Source: Pseudomonadota bacterium (GTDB lineage: Bacteria; Pseudomonadota; Gammaproteobacteria; Burkholderiales; Burkholderiaceae). From it: a DNA stretch of 48,426 bases. A model generated the notes under the pieces. The model saw only the letters and a program-made list of their open reading frames with translations. It had not been told where the DNA came from and made no database searches. The stretch spans positions 1 to 48,426 of the forward strand of contig CAUJJP010000005.1 in assembly GCA_963205525.1 (NCBI GenBank), written 5' to 3'. The position numbers and the translations under genes were made by a program. Shown one piece after another: positions 25,087 to 34,212 of this stretch (positions within the stretch are counted from its first letter, which is position 1; each line of letters opens with the position of its first letter).

Positions 25087-26364
25087 ATGTCACTCATCGT
25101 TCACAAGTACGGCGGCACCTCGATGGGGTCCGCCGAGCGCATCCGCAACGTCGCCCGGCGCGTCGCCAAATGGGTGCGCGCCGGCCACCAGATGGTCGTC
25201 GTGCCCTCGGCGATGAGCGGCGAGACGAACCGCCTGCTGGCGCTGGCCAAGGAACTGCAGCCCGAGAAGATGGGCGCGAACTCGCTGCGCGAGCTCGACG
25301 CCATCGCCGCCACCGGCGAGCAGGTCTCGGTCGGGCTGCTGGCGCTGGCGCTGCACAGCGAAGGGCTGCAGGCGGTCAGCTACGCCGGCTGGCAGGTCGC
25401 GCTGCACACCGACTCGGCCTTCGGCAAGGCGCGCATCCAGCGCATCGACGACGCCCGCGTGCGCGCCGACCTGGACGCTGGCCGGGTCGTCATCATCACC
25501 GGCTTCCAGGGCGTGGACGGGCAGTCCAGCGTCACCACCCTGGGACGCGGCGGCAGCGACACCTCGGCGGTGGCGATGGCCGCCGCGCTGCAGGCTGACG
25601 AGTGCCTGATCTACACCGATGTCGACGGCGTCTACACCACCGACCCGCGCATCGTGCCCGAGGCGCAGCGCCTGCACACCATCTCCTTCGAGGAGATGCT
25701 GGAGATGGCCAGCCTGGGCAGCAAGGTGCTGCAGATCCGATCGGTGGAGTTCGCCGGCAAGTACCGCGTGCCGCTGCGCGTGCTGTCGAGCTTCACCCCC
25801 TGGGACATCCCGCTCGACGAGGAAGCGCGTTCGGGCACCCTGATCACCTTCGAGGAAGACGAGAAGATGGAACAAGCCGTCGTGTCCGGGATCGCGTTCA
25901 GCCGCGACGAGGCCAAGATCACCGTCATGGGCGTGCCCGACAAGCCAGGCATCGCCTACCAGATCCTCGGCCCGGTGGCCGATGCCAACATCGACATCGA
26001 CGTCATCATCCAGAACGTCTCGCACGACGGCAAGACCGACTTCAGCTTCACCGTCCACCGCAACGACTACGCGCGCACGCTGGACCTGCTGAAGGACAAG
26101 GTCGGCCCCGCCACCGGTGCCGCACAGGTGCTGGGCGACCCCAAGATCTGCAAGGTCTCGATCGTCGGCATCGGCATGCGCAGCCACGTCGGCGTGGCCG
26201 CCACCATGTTCCGCACCCTGTCCGAGGAGGGCATCAACATCCAGATGATCTCCACCAGCGAGATCAAGACCTCGGTCGTGATCGACGAGAAGTACATGGA
26301 GCTCGCGGTGCGCGCGCTGCACAAGGTCTTCGATCTCGACGGCGAGGCCCCCACCACCGCCTGA
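25087..26364 (+). CDS. lysC: aspartate kinase
   Basis: The enzyme phosphorylates aspartate, opening synthesis of lysine, threonine, methionine and diaminopimelate. The 425-residue protein begins [19 protein letters not shown], with the kinase lysine at residue 7. [19 protein letters not shown] sequence ([14 protein letters not shown]), a [13 protein letters not shown] block and an [20 protein letters not shown] segment complete the catalytic domain. Two ACT domains follow (about 265-425: [17 protein letters not shown] and [20 protein letters not shown]), which suggests allosteric control by amino acids. The start is set at 25087 because homology begins there; the frame runs on upstream into tilS. 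tRNA-Ser follows 50 bp downstream. Confidence 0.96.
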   Translation: MSLIVHKYGGTSMGSAERIRNVARRVAKWVRAGHQMVVVPSAMSGETNRLLALAKELQPEKMGANSLRELDAIAATGEQVSVGLLALALHSEGLQAVSYAGWQVALHTDSAFGKARIQRIDDARVRADLDAGRVVIITGFQGVDGQSSVTTLGRGGSDTSAVAMAAALQADECLIYTDVDGVYTTDPRIVPEAQRLHTISFEEMLEMASLGSKVLQIRSVEFAGKYRVPLRVLSSFTPWDIPLDEEARSGTLITFEEDEKMEQAVVSGIAFSRDEAKITVMGVPDKPGIAYQILGPVADANIDIDVIIQNVSHDGKTDFSFTVHRNDYARTLDLLKDKVGPATGAAQVLGDPKICKVSIVGIGMRSHVGVAATMFRTLSEEGINIQMISTSEIKTSVVIDEKYMELAVRALHKVFDLDGEAPTTA

Positions 26365-26392
26365 GTGCGCCTGGCATGGCCGCGGATGCGGC

Positions 26393-26398
26393 TAGAAT
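26393..26398 (+). promoter_or_regulatory. candidate -10 element for tRNA-Ser
   Basis: TAGAAT lies 16 bases before the mature 5' end of tRNA-Ser, a suitable distance for its start of transcription. No clear -35 is visible, so read-through from lysC is equally possible. Confidence 0.35.
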
Positions 26399-26413
26399 GC
26401 CGGTCTTCGTGCT

Positions 26414-26506
26414 GGAGTCGTGACCGAGTGGCCGAAGGTGCTCCCCTGCTAAGGGAGTATGTGGGCAAAACCTGCATCGAGGGTTCGAATCCCTCCGACT
26501 CCGCCA
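26414..26506 (+). tRNA. tRNA-Ser(GCU)
   Basis: The 93-nt gene folds as a class II tRNA. The acceptor is GGAGTCG/CGACTCC, the anticodon stem CTCCC/GGGAG has loop CTGCTAA with anticodon GCT, a long variable arm follows, and the T-loop is GGTTCGAATCC. CCA is encoded at 26504-26506. It reads AGC/AGU codons. Confidence 0.97.
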
Positions 26507-26625
26507 GCTGACCAGCCAGCCCCAGCCTGTGTCTTCAGGCGCCAGCCTGGGCCCGCAGGCAGCGGCACATCCATCCCACCCCAGCTTCATCCCGGCGGGC
26601 GCCACGCGCCCGGTCCCGCACCTGA

Positions 26626-27000
26626 ATGCGTCGCTGCATCGCCCTCCTGCTGCTGCTGTGCCTGCTCACGCTCCAAGCCTCTTGGGCGACGGTGGCGGCA
26701 TCGGGATCGCACGAGGCCAGCCCGAGCAGCCAGCATGCCGCGCACCAAGCCTGCCTCATCGACGACGCCGGCGCGGCCGAGCTCGGTGGCCCGGCCGGGC
26801 CGGAGTCCGGCATGGATGGCGGGCTGGACATCGCCCTGGAGGCCGATCACCACGGCTGCCATGGTTGCAGCAGCATCCTGAGCATCGAGCCGGCGCTGCC
26901 CTTGCTCTGCCTCGGCGCCGCCGCTCCGGCGCTCGGCGCGAATCCCTGGTGGCCTGATCCGCCGCCCCGGCGCCTGGACGACCCCGACTGGCGCGCCTGA
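26626..27000 (+). CDS. CzcI-like small periplasmic metal-resistance protein
   Basis: The 124-residue protein has a strong signal peptide (ALLLLLCLLTLQASWATVAA), a His-rich segment (SSQHAAHQACLIDD) and the metal-site-like DHHGCHGCSS with two His/Cys pairs. Small proteins of this build, including CzcI, stand first in cobalt-zinc-cadmium efflux operons and modulate their induction. Here it precedes a complete efflux set by about 280 bp. The C-terminus is Pro/Trp-rich. Family assignment rests on context and the Cys/His pattern, since sequence conservation in this family is weak. No good ribosome site is visible. A three-hairpin repeat starts at the base after its stop. Confidence 0.65.
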   Translation: MRRCIALLLLLCLLTLQASWATVAASGSHEASPSSQHAAHQACLIDDAGAAELGGPAGPESGMDGGLDIALEADHHGCHGCSSILSIEPALPLLCLGAAAPALGANPWWPDPPPRRLDDPDWRA

Positions 27001-27077
27001 GCGCCCCCAGGTCCGGGTTGCACCCAGCCCGCCCCCCGAGGGGGCAAGAAGACTTGGGGCGGCCCGGCGTCTTCTTG
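27001..27077 (+). repeat. three-hairpin intergenic repeat, copy C
   Basis: It begins immediately after the TGA of the CzcI-like gene. The CCCCC/GGGGG hairpin and the AAGAAGAC/GTCTTCTT hairpin are intact, while the first hairpin has two base changes (GGGTTG/CAGCCC with loop CACC). Whether it ends the upstream transcript before the channel gene is unknown. The remaining 200 bp to 27277 hold only a short tandem repeat. Confidence 0.75.
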
Positions 27078-27217
27078 AGTCCGGGGCCCCGGCAGCTCCG
27101 CTGCCCGGCACACCCCCGCGACCGGCGACCCGGGCCCGAGACGGCCCGCAGCCCCGACCCTCGCCTCGCAGTCCTCCCGGCTGCAAGCGGCCTGGTGCGT
27201 GCGGCTCGCAAGTTCCT

Positions 27218-27243
27218 TGTTCACCCTGTGTGTTCACCCTGCG
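27218..27243 (+). repeat. tandem 13-bp repeat before the efflux channel gene
   Basis: TGTTCACCCTGTG is followed directly by TGTTCACCCTGCG (12 of 13 identical). It lies 34 bp before the predicted start of the channel gene, a plausible position for an operator or promoter part. Two CGTACG palindromes follow at about 27249-27266. Confidence 0.5.
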
Positions 27244-27277
27244 TGACTCGTACGCACTGCCGTACGTGGAGAAGCGG

Positions 27278-28606
27278 ATGCATCGAAGAAGACCTTACCG
27301 GCGCGCCTGGCCGGCCCTGCCCACGGCCCAGCGGCTGGCGGCAGCGCTGACGACGGCGCTGGCCCTCAGCGGCAGCGTGCTGGCGCAAGACCGCGCCCAC
27401 CAGCCGCCCAGCCTCGACCTGGCCCAGGCCTTTGCCGCCGCCTGGCAGCAGCAGCCCGAACTCGCCACCCAGGCGGCACGCACCCAGGCCGTCGAAGCGG
27501 CGCAGCAGGCCGCCCGGCGCTGGACCGCGGAGCCGCCCGCGCTGGAGGTCTCGGCCAACAGCGACCGCCTGCACGCCGACGAAGGCAGCCGCGAGATCGC
27601 GATCTCGGTCGCGCTGGCGCTGTGGCGACCGGGCGAGCGCGACCGTGCACAGGCGCTCGCCGACGCCGAGCGCGAGGCCCTGGAACGCAGCCTGCCTGCG
27701 GCCCGCCTGCGCCTGGCCGGCAGCCTGCGCAGCGCCTGGTGGGCGCTGCAGGCGGCACGCCTGGACGCCACGCTGGCGCGCGAGCGCGAGCACGCCGCCG
27801 CGCGCCTGGCCGAGGACGTGGCACGGCGCGTGCGCGCGGGCGAGCTGGCGCGCGCCGACCAGCACCAGGCCGAGATGGCGCTCGCCGAGGCCCAAGCCGG
27901 CAGCGCCGACGCCCAGGCGACGCTGCAGGCAGCCCGGCTGGCCCTGCAGGGCCTGCTCGGCGGTCAAGACCTGCAGGGCCTGCTCGGCGGCCAAGGCCTG
28001 GCAGGCGATGACGCGATCGCCGCCGCGACACCGGAGGCCTTGCCCGCCGCGGTCGATACGCTGCTTGTCGATTCACAGCATCCCCTGCTGGCCGAACTGC
28101 AGGCGCGCCGGGCGGTCGCCGAGCGGGCCGCCGAGCTGGCGGCACGCCAGGGCAGCGCCAGCCCCGAGCTGAACCTGGGCGGCACGCGCGAGCGCGGCGC
28201 CTACGGCGAACGGGCGCGGCAAAGCCTGGACATCGGCATCCGACTGCCCCTGGGCCGCGACGACCGCGCCGCCGCCAACCTGGCCAGCGCACGCGCCGCG
28301 GCGCTGGAAACACAGGCCCAGGCTCGGCTCGAACGCGCCCGCCTGGACGCCGAGCTGGCCGGCGCACGCAGCCGGCTCGCCGCCCTGCAGCAGCAGTTGA
28401 GCGTCGCCAGCCGGCGCGCCCGGCTCGCGCAGGAGCTGCGCGGCTTCGTCGACAAGTCGTTTCGCGCTGGCGAATCGGACCTGCCCACCCGTCTGCGCGC
28501 CGAGCTGGAGGCGGTCGAGACCGAACGCCAGCTCGGCCGCCTGCGCATAGACGCCGCCGCCGCCATTTCGGCCCTGCGCCAGGCCCTGGGCCTGCTGCCG
28601 GCCTGA
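27278..28606 (+). CDS. TolC-type outer-membrane channel of heavy-metal efflux (CzcC-like)
   Basis: The 442-residue outer-membrane factor should form the exit duct of the RND pump encoded downstream. It has a signal segment (LAAALTTALALSGSVLAQ) and two long alanine-rich coiled-coil repeats of the TolC fold (DLAQAFAAAWQQQPEL at the start, AISALRQALGLLPA at the end). The intervening strands include GGTRERGAYGERARQSLDIG. The ATG at 27278 is chosen; a GTG at 27230 would add 16 residues ahead of a normal signal peptide. An in-frame 27-bp tandem duplication encodes LQGLLGGQ twice near residues 223-240. The next gene starts 44 bp downstream. Confidence 0.88.
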   Translation: MHRRRPYRRAWPALPTAQRLAAALTTALALSGSVLAQDRAHQPPSLDLAQAFAAAWQQQPELATQAARTQAVEAAQQAARRWTAEPPALEVSANSDRLHADEGSREIAISVALALWRPGERDRAQALADAEREALERSLPAARLRLAGSLRSAWWALQAARLDATLAREREHAAARLAEDVARRVRAGELARADQHQAEMALAEAQAGSADAQATLQAARLALQGLLGGQDLQGLLGGQGLAGDDAIAAATPEALPAAVDTLLVDSQHPLLAELQARRAVAERAAELAARQGSASPELNLGGTRERGAYGERARQSLDIGIRLPLGRDDRAAANLASARAAALETQAQARLERARLDAELAGARSRLAALQQQLSVASRRARLAQELRGFVDKSFRAGESDLPTRLRAELEAVETERQLGRLRIDAAAAISALRQALGLLPA

Positions 28607-28650
28607 ACCCGGTCGCGCGCCGCGACCCGCACCCCATCCATCACACCCCC

Positions 28651-29202
28651 ATGAAGACACCTTCCCTGCTGCCGGCGCTTGTGCTGGCGCTGACCGGCAC
28701 CGCCGCCCAGGCCCACGAAGGCCACGCCGAGGAGGCGCCCAGCGCCAGCGCCGAGGCATTGCCGCGCTTTGCCATCGCCACCGAGTCCTTCGAGCTGGTC
28801 GGCATCCTCGACGGCCGGCGCCTGGCGCTGTACCTGGACCACGCGGCCACGAATGCCCCGGTCGAGAAGGCCAGCCTGGAACTGGAGCTGGACGGTCGCA
28901 AGATCGAGGTCGAGCCGCACGGTGTCGGCGAGTTCGAGGCCCAGCTGCCGCAGGCGCCCGCCCCCGGCGTCATCGGCATCAGTGCCAGCGTGCTGGCCGG
29001 CGAGGCGTCCGACCTGCTGGCCGGTGAGCTCGACATCCACCCCGAGGCGCCGGACGCGCCCACCGGTGCAGCCGGATTCGACTGGCAGCGCAGCAGCGGC
29101 TGGATCGCCGCTGGCCTGTTCGCGCTCCTGGCGCTCGCCCTGGCCCTGCTGCGCGGCACGCGCCGCCACCCTGGCGCCGACAGCCCGCAGGTGCAGGCAT
29201 GA
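28651..29202 (+). CDS. small membrane-anchored periplasmic protein of the efflux operon
   Basis: The 183-residue protein has a signal peptide (LLPALVLALTGTAAQA) followed at once by HEGHAEE, a likely metal-binding start to the mature protein. A beta-rich domain follows (FELVGILDGRRLALYLDH), then a C-terminal membrane helix (WIAAGLFALLALALALL) and a short basic tail. It resembles the N-terminal metal-collecting segment found on some CzcB-type adaptors, here as a separate gene. A metal-delivery role is inferred. Its stop overlaps the adaptor start as ATGA (29199-29202). Confidence 0.6.
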   Translation: MKTPSLLPALVLALTGTAAQAHEGHAEEAPSASAEALPRFAIATESFELVGILDGRRLALYLDHAATNAPVEKASLELELDGRKIEVEPHGVGEFEAQLPQAPAPGVIGISASVLAGEASDLLAGELDIHPEAPDAPTGAAGFDWQRSSGWIAAGLFALLALALALLRGTRRHPGADSPQVQA

Positions 29203-30350
29203 GCAAGACGATGAGGAAACGCGCCGCCGTGCGACGCAGTCTCAGGACGCTGGCCGCTGTGCTGGTCCTGGCGGCCGGCAGCGCCAGCCTGGCGCCGGCG
29301 CACGCCCACGGCGGCGACGACCATGCCGAACCCGCGCCGGCCGGCAGCGGTCCGCAGCGCCTGCCCGACGGCAGCGTCTTCCTGCCCAAGCCGGCGCAGC
29401 GCCAGCTGCAGCTGCGCACGCTGGCGGTGGTGCAGGCCGACCTGGCGCGTGCGACCGAACTCACCGGCCAGGTGGTGATGGACCCGAACGCCGGCGGGCG
29501 CGTGCAGGCGGCGCTGGCCGGCCGCGTCGAACCCGGCCCGGGCGGGCTGCCGGCCGTCGGCCAGCGGGTGCGCAAGGGCGAGCTCCTGGCCTGGGTGCAG
29601 CCGCAGGTGGATGCCATCGAGCGCTCGAACCAGCTCGCGCAGCTCGCCGAGCTGCGCAGCGCGAGGACGCTGGCCGCGCAGCGCCTGCAGCGGCTGCAGG
29701 CGCTGGCCGACACGGTGCCGCGCAAGGACATCGAGGCCGCGCAGGCCGATCTGCAAAGCCTGGACGGACGCCTGGCCGCCCTGGATGCCGGCCTGGGCAG
29801 CCGAGATGCGCTGCGCGCCCCGGCCAGCGGCGTCGTCGCCTCCGCTTTCGCCGTCGCCGGCCAGGTGGTCGATGCCGGGGAGCTGCTGTTCGAGGTGGTG
29901 GACCCGACGCGGCTGCGCGTCGAGGCCCTGGCCTACGAGCTGGAGCGGGCCGACGACATCGCCAGCGCCAGCGCGCTGCTGGGCGGCCAGACGCTGCCGC
30001 TGCGCTTCATCGGCGCCGCACGCAGCCTGCGCGAGCAGGCGCTGCCGCTGCAGTTCGGCGCCAGCGGACCGGCGCTGGCGCAGCTCGGCGCCCTCGCGCT
30101 CGGGCAGCCGGTGCGGGTGCTGATCCAGTCGCGCACGCGGCGCGCGGGCTTTGCCCTGCCCTCGGCAGCGCTGATGAAGAGCCCGGCGAACCAGGACATC
30201 GTCTGGGTCAAGGTCGCGCCCGAGCGCTTCGAGCCGCGGGTGGTGGGCTTCGAGCCGCTGGACGGCAGCCAGGTCGTGATCACCCGCGGCCTGCGCGCGG
30301 GCGAGCGCGTCACCACCGAGGGCGCCACCCTCGTGAACCAGATCCGCTGA
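29199..30350 (+). CDS. periplasmic adaptor of heavy-metal RND efflux (CzcB-like)
   Basis: The 383-residue membrane-fusion protein has a signal peptide (LAAVLVLAAGSASLAPAHA), an HGGDDHAEP start to the mature protein that may bind metal, and a GRVQAALAGRVEPGPG beta segment. A short helical hairpin (about 145-195) and LRAPASGVVASAFAVAGQVV complete the barrel sandwich, and beta-barrel and membrane-proximal domains follow. It should bridge the inner-membrane pump and the channel. It overlaps the preceding gene by four bases and ends seven bases before the pump gene, so the operon is tightly coupled. Confidence 0.9.
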   Translation: MSKTMRKRAAVRRSLRTLAAVLVLAAGSASLAPAHAHGGDDHAEPAPAGSGPQRLPDGSVFLPKPAQRQLQLRTLAVVQADLARATELTGQVVMDPNAGGRVQAALAGRVEPGPGGLPAVGQRVRKGELLAWVQPQVDAIERSNQLAQLAELRSARTLAAQRLQRLQALADTVPRKDIEAAQADLQSLDGRLAALDAGLGSRDALRAPASGVVASAFAVAGQVVDAGELLFEVVDPTRLRVEALAYELERADDIASASALLGGQTLPLRFIGAARSLREQALPLQFGASGPALAQLGALALGQPVRVLIQSRTRRAGFALPSAALMKSPANQDIVWVKVAPERFEPRVVGFEPLDGSQVVITRGLRAGERVTTEGATLVNQIR

Positions 30351-30357
30351 GCACGCC

Positions 30358-33300
30358 ATGTTCAAGTGGATCCTGGAACGCAGCCTGGGCAACCGGCTGC
30401 TCGTCATCATCGCCAGCCTGGTGCTGATGGCCTACGGCGCGTTCACCCTCTCGCGCACACCGGTGGACGTCTTCCCCGACCTCAACAAACCCACCGTCAC
30501 CCTGATGACGGAAGCCGGCGGCATGGCGGCCGAGGAGGTGGAGCAGCTCATCACCTTCCCGCTGGAGACGGCGATGAACGGCCTGCCCGGGGTGGAGGGC
30601 GTGCGCTCGGTCTCCAGCGCCGGCCTGTCCTTCGTCTACATCACCTTCGACTGGTCGACCGACATCTACCGCGCGCGCCAGATGGTGTCCGAGCGCCTGT
30701 CGTCGATGGAAGAAGGCCTGCCCGAGGGCGTGGTCGCGCGCATGGGCCCGATCAGCTCCATCATGGGCGAGATCATGCAGGTCGCGATCCCCATCGACGA
30801 GTCCAAGGTCTCGGCGATGCAGGTGCGCGAGTACGCCGACTGGCTGCTGCGCCCGCGCCTGCTGGCGATCCCCGGCGTCGCGCAGGTGATCCCGATCGGC
30901 GGCGAGGTGCGCCAGTTCCAGGTCCAGCCCGACACCGCGCGCATGGCCGCGCTGGGCATAGACCACGAACAGCTGGAGGCCGCCCTGACCGGCTATGCGG
31001 GCAACAGCTCGGGCGGCTTCCTGGAGCTGAACGGGCGCGAGGTGCTGATCCGCAACCTCGGCCGCAGCTCGCGGCTGGAGGACTTGCGCAAGCTCGCGCT
31101 CACCGCGCGCCAGGGCCAGCCGGTGCTGCTGCACCAGGTGGCCGAGGTCAGCTTCGCGGCGGCGCCCAAGCGCGGCGACGCCGGCTTCGAGGGCGGGCCG
31201 GCGGTCATCCTGGGCATCCACAAGCAGCCCAGCGCCGACACCATCGCGCTCACGCGCAGCATCGAGGGCGCGCTGGCGGACCTGCAGAAATCGCTGCCCA
31301 CAGGCATGCAGGCGCCGCGCGTCACCTTCCGCCAGGCCAGCTTCATCGAGGCCTCGGTCTCGACGCTGCAGGGCAAGCTGATCGGCGCCTCGGTCTTCGT
31401 CGCCCTCATCCTGTTCGCCTTCCTGGGCACGCTGCGGCCGACGCTGATCGCGCTCACCGCGATCCCGGTGTCCATCTTCATGACCGCGCTCGTGTTCCGC
31501 CACTTCGGGCAGTCGATCAACACCATGACCCTGGGCGGGCTGGCGATCGTCATCGGCGGCCTGGTGGACGACGCCGTGGTCGGGGTGGAGAACGTGCTGC
31601 GCCGGCTGCGCGTGGACCGCGAGCACCACCCGCAGCGCCGGCTGCACCCGCTGGAGCTGGTGAAGTCGGCCACCCTGGAGGTGCGCTCGGCCATCCTCTA
31701 CGCCACCGTCATCATCGTGCTCGTGTTCCTGCCGCTGTTTGCGCTGCCGGGCATGGAGGGCCGGCTGTTCGTGCCGCTGGGGGTGGCCTTCATCGTCTCC
31801 ACCCTGGCCTCGCTGCTGGTGTCGGTGACGGTGACGCCGGTGCTCGCCTACTACCTGCTGCCGCGCATGAAGTCGCTCGACCACGGCGACACCCGGCTGC
31901 TGGCGGCACTCAAGCGCGGCTACCGGCGCGCCCTCGCCGCCGTGCTGCAGCGTCCGAAGGCGGCGCTCGCGCTGGGCACGCTGGCGGTGCTGGTCGCGGG
32001 TGCTGCGGTGCCGCTGTTCCCGACCACCTTCCTGCCGCCCTTCAACGAGGGCACGCTGCTGGTGGGCATTCGGCTGAACCCGGGCGTGACCCTGGCCGAG
32101 AGCTCGCGCCTGGCGCAGCAGGCCGAGCGCCTGGTGAGCCAGGTTCCCGAGGTCACCCACGTCGGCCGCCGCAGCGGCCGTGCCGAGCTCGACGAGCACG
32201 CCGAAGGGGTGCACGTGAGCGAGCTCGACGTCGGCCTGCTGCCGGCTGCGCAACTGCAGCGTCCGATGGCCGAGATCCAGGCCGACATCCGGCGCCGGCT
32301 CGTCAACCTGCCGGCGGCCATCTCGCTCGGGCAGCCGATCTCGCACCGCATCGACCACATGATGTCGGGCGTGCGCTCGCAGATCGCGATCAAGATCTTC
32401 GGCGAGGACCTGGACACCTTGCGCGGCCAGGCCGCTGCCCTGCAGGCGCGGCTTGCCGCCGTGCCCGGGCTGGCCGACCTGGAGGTCGAGAAGCAGGTCC
32501 TGGCGCCGCAGGTCAAGGTGCGCGTCGACTACGCCGCCGCCGCCCGCTACGGCGTGCCGGTGCCGCAGCTGATGGCGACCCTGCAAAGCCTGGTTGAAGG
32601 CCAGACCCTGGCCCAGATCGTCGAAGGCAACCGGCGCTTCGCCCTCGTGCTGCGCCTGCCCGAGCGCGCCCGCTCACCGCAGGGGCTGCGCGAGGTCCTG
32701 CTCGAGACGCCCAGCGGGCGGGTGCCGCTGGCGCGTGTGGCGACGATAGAGGACGGCGACGGCCCGAACCAGATCAGCCGCGACGACGGCAAGCGGCGCA
32801 TCGTGCTGTCGGCCAACGCGCAGGGCCGCGCGCTGTCCGAGGTGGTGGCCGACATCCGCCAGGTGGTGGCCGAGACCGCGCTGCCGCAGGGCTACTTCAT
32901 CACCCTGGGCGGCCAGTTCCAGGCCCAGGAGGAGGCCTCGCGCCTGGTGGGCATGCTGTCGGTGGTGTCGCTGCTGCTGATGTTCGTCGTCCTCTACAGC
33001 CGCTACCAGTCCAGCACCTTGTCGCTGCTCATCATGGCCAACATCCCGCTCGCCCTGGTGGGTGCGGTGCTCGGCCTGTGGCTGTCCGGCCAGCCGCTGT
33101 CGGTGGCGGCGCTGATCGGCTTCATCACCCTGGCCGGGATCTCGGTGCGCAACGGCATCCTCAAGGTCAGCCACTACCTGAACCTGATGCGCATCGAAGG
33201 CGAGGAGTTCGACCACCGGATGATTCTGCGCGGCTCGCTGGAGCGGCTCAGCCCGGTCCTCATGACGGCACTGGTGACGGCGTTCGCACTCGCGCCGCTG

Positions 33301-33477
33301 CTGTTCGAGGCCGAGCGCCCTGGCACCGAGGTGCTGCACCCGGTGGCGGTGGTGATCTTCAGCGGCCTCGTCAGCTCGACCCTGCTCGACACCTTCCTCA
33401 CCCCGGCGATGTTCTGGCTGTTCGGCCGCCGCGACGCCGAGCGCCTGGTCGACGCGCGCAGCGCCGAGGCCTTCTGA
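30358..33477 (+). CDS. heavy-metal efflux RND pump (CzcA/CusA family)
   Basis: The 1039-residue inner-membrane pump has the family start MFKWILERSLGNRLLVIIAS, two large periplasmic loops and twelve expected membrane helices (for example GASVFVALILFAFLGTL). The transmembrane-4 motif is VDDAVVGVEN with Asp404, Asp405 and Glu411. This differs from the DFGxxxDGA form of classical Co/Zn/Cd CzcA and from the copper/silver CusA form, so the substrate cannot be named. The remaining domains (MSGVRSQIAIKIFGEDLD, LIGFITLAGISVRNGILKVS) are standard. It exports cations using the proton gradient together with the adaptor and channel upstream. Confidence 0.92.
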   Translation: MFKWILERSLGNRLLVIIASLVLMAYGAFTLSRTPVDVFPDLNKPTVTLMTEAGGMAAEEVEQLITFPLETAMNGLPGVEGVRSVSSAGLSFVYITFDWSTDIYRARQMVSERLSSMEEGLPEGVVARMGPISSIMGEIMQVAIPIDESKVSAMQVREYADWLLRPRLLAIPGVAQVIPIGGEVRQFQVQPDTARMAALGIDHEQLEAALTGYAGNSSGGFLELNGREVLIRNLGRSSRLEDLRKLALTARQGQPVLLHQVAEVSFAAAPKRGDAGFEGGPAVILGIHKQPSADTIALTRSIEGALADLQKSLPTGMQAPRVTFRQASFIEASVSTLQGKLIGASVFVALILFAFLGTLRPTLIALTAIPVSIFMTALVFRHFGQSINTMTLGGLAIVIGGLVDDAVVGVENVLRRLRVDREHHPQRRLHPLELVKSATLEVRSAILYATVIIVLVFLPLFALPGMEGRLFVPLGVAFIVSTLASLLVSVTVTPVLAYYLLPRMKSLDHGDTRLLAALKRGYRRALAAVLQRPKAALALGTLAVLVAGAAVPLFPTTFLPPFNEGTLLVGIRLNPGVTLAESSRLAQQAERLVSQVPEVTHVGRRSGRAELDEHAEGVHVSELDVGLLPAAQLQRPMAEIQADIRRRLVNLPAAISLGQPISHRIDHMMSGVRSQIAIKIFGEDLDTLRGQAAALQARLAAVPGLADLEVEKQVLAPQVKVRVDYAAAARYGVPVPQLMATLQSLVEGQTLAQIVEGNRRFALVLRLPERARSPQGLREVLLETPSGRVPLARVATIEDGDGPNQISRDDGKRRIVLSANAQGRALSEVVADIRQVVAETALPQGYFITLGGQFQAQEEASRLVGMLSVVSLLLMFVVLYSRYQSSTLSLLIMANIPLALVGAVLGLWLSGQPLSVAALIGFITLAGISVRNGILKVSHYLNLMRIEGEEFDHRMILRGSLERLSPVLMTALVTAFALAPLLFEAERPGTEVLHPVAVVIFSGLVSSTLLDTFLTPAMFWLFGRRDAERLVDARSAEAF

Positions 33478-33526
33478 TCGACTGCCACGCGCCAGACCAA
33501 GCCACACCCCAGCCCAAGGAGATCCC

Positions 33527-33907
33527 ATGAACTTCGCGCCCCTGATCGCCAGCCTCGCGCTGGCGCTGGCCGCCCCGGTTTTCGCGCACGGTGACGCGCA
33601 CGCGCACCAGCCGCTGCACGGCGGCGTCGTGGCCGAGGCCGGCGACCTCGATTTCGAGCTCGTCGCTAAGGCCGAGCGGCTGACGCTGTACGTACGCGAT
33701 CACGGCAAGCCCGCCGCGCTGCGCGGCGCCAGCGCCAGGCTCACCCTGCTCAGCGGCGGCGAGAAGTCGGAGCTCGCACTGGCGCCGGTGGGCGAGGACA
33801 GGCTGGAGGCCAGCACCAGCCACAGGCGCGGCCCCGGCAGCAAGGCGCTGGCGAGCGTGAGCCTGGCCGGCCGCAAGCCGGTGCTGGTGCGCTTCGTGCT
33901 GGAGTAG
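33527..33907 (+). CDS. small periplasmic protein closing the efflux operon
   Basis: The 126-residue protein has a signal peptide (LIASLALALAAPVFA) and a His-rich mature start (HGDAHAHQPLHGG). A compact beta-rich domain follows (LDFELVAKAERLTLYVRDH). Proteins of this type often end czc-like operons, and periplasmic metal binding or chaperoning is a reasonable inference. It starts 49 bp after the pump gene. Its ATG is preceded by AAGGAG, a good ribosome site. Confidence 0.6.
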   Translation: MNFAPLIASLALALAAPVFAHGDAHAHQPLHGGVVAEAGDLDFELVAKAERLTLYVRDHGKPAALRGASARLTLLSGGEKSELALAPVGEDRLEASTSHRRGPGSKALASVSLAGRKPVLVRFVLE

Positions 33908-33919
33908 GCGCCTGAGCGC

Positions 33920-33945
33920 GCGCCGGTGCTCGGATGCGCCGGCGC
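33920..33945. terminator. candidate hairpin between convergent genes
   Basis: GCGCCGG (33920-33926) pairs with CCGGCGC (33939-33945) around a 12-nt loop, between the convergent efflux operon and the cold-shock gene. There is no T-tract on either strand, so Rho-independent termination is uncertain. Confidence 0.3.
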
Positions 33946-33960
33946 CCCAGCGCGCCGGCC

Positions 33961-34179
33961 TCAGGCCACCGTTTGCGCGGCGAGCTGGATGTTCTGCGCC
34001 AGGTCGCCCTTCGGCCCCTTCACCACTTCATAGGTGACCCGGCTGCCCTGCTTGAGGGTGCGAAAGCCGTCCATCTGGACGGCCGAGAAATGGGCGAAGA
34101 CGTCGGCGCCGCCGTCCTCCGGGGCGATGAAGCCGAAACCCTTGGCATCGTTGAACCACTTGACGGTACCTGACGGCAT
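33961..34179 (-). CDS. cold-shock protein (CspA family)
   Basis: The 72-residue single-stranded nucleic-acid-binding protein has the RNP1 motif KGFGFIAP and the RNP2 motif DVFAHFSAV. Its start [18 protein letters not shown] is typical. It probably acts as an RNA chaperone; whether it is cold-induced cannot be read here. A GGGAG lies six bases before the ATG. It stands convergent to the efflux operon and divergent from clpS. Confidence 0.95.
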   Translation of the reverse strand: MPSGTVKWFNDAKGFGFIAPEDGGADVFAHFSAVQMDGFRTLKQGSRVTYEVVKGPKGDLAQNIQLAAQTVA

Positions 34180-34212
34180 TCCTGTCTCCCACCTCGTTCT
34201 TGGAAGTTATAA

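Noticed and set aside
27278..28606. Outer-membrane channel as a missing part of the giant-protein export system
   Set aside because: It is 9 kb away across housekeeping genes and is contiguous with its own adaptor and RND pump.
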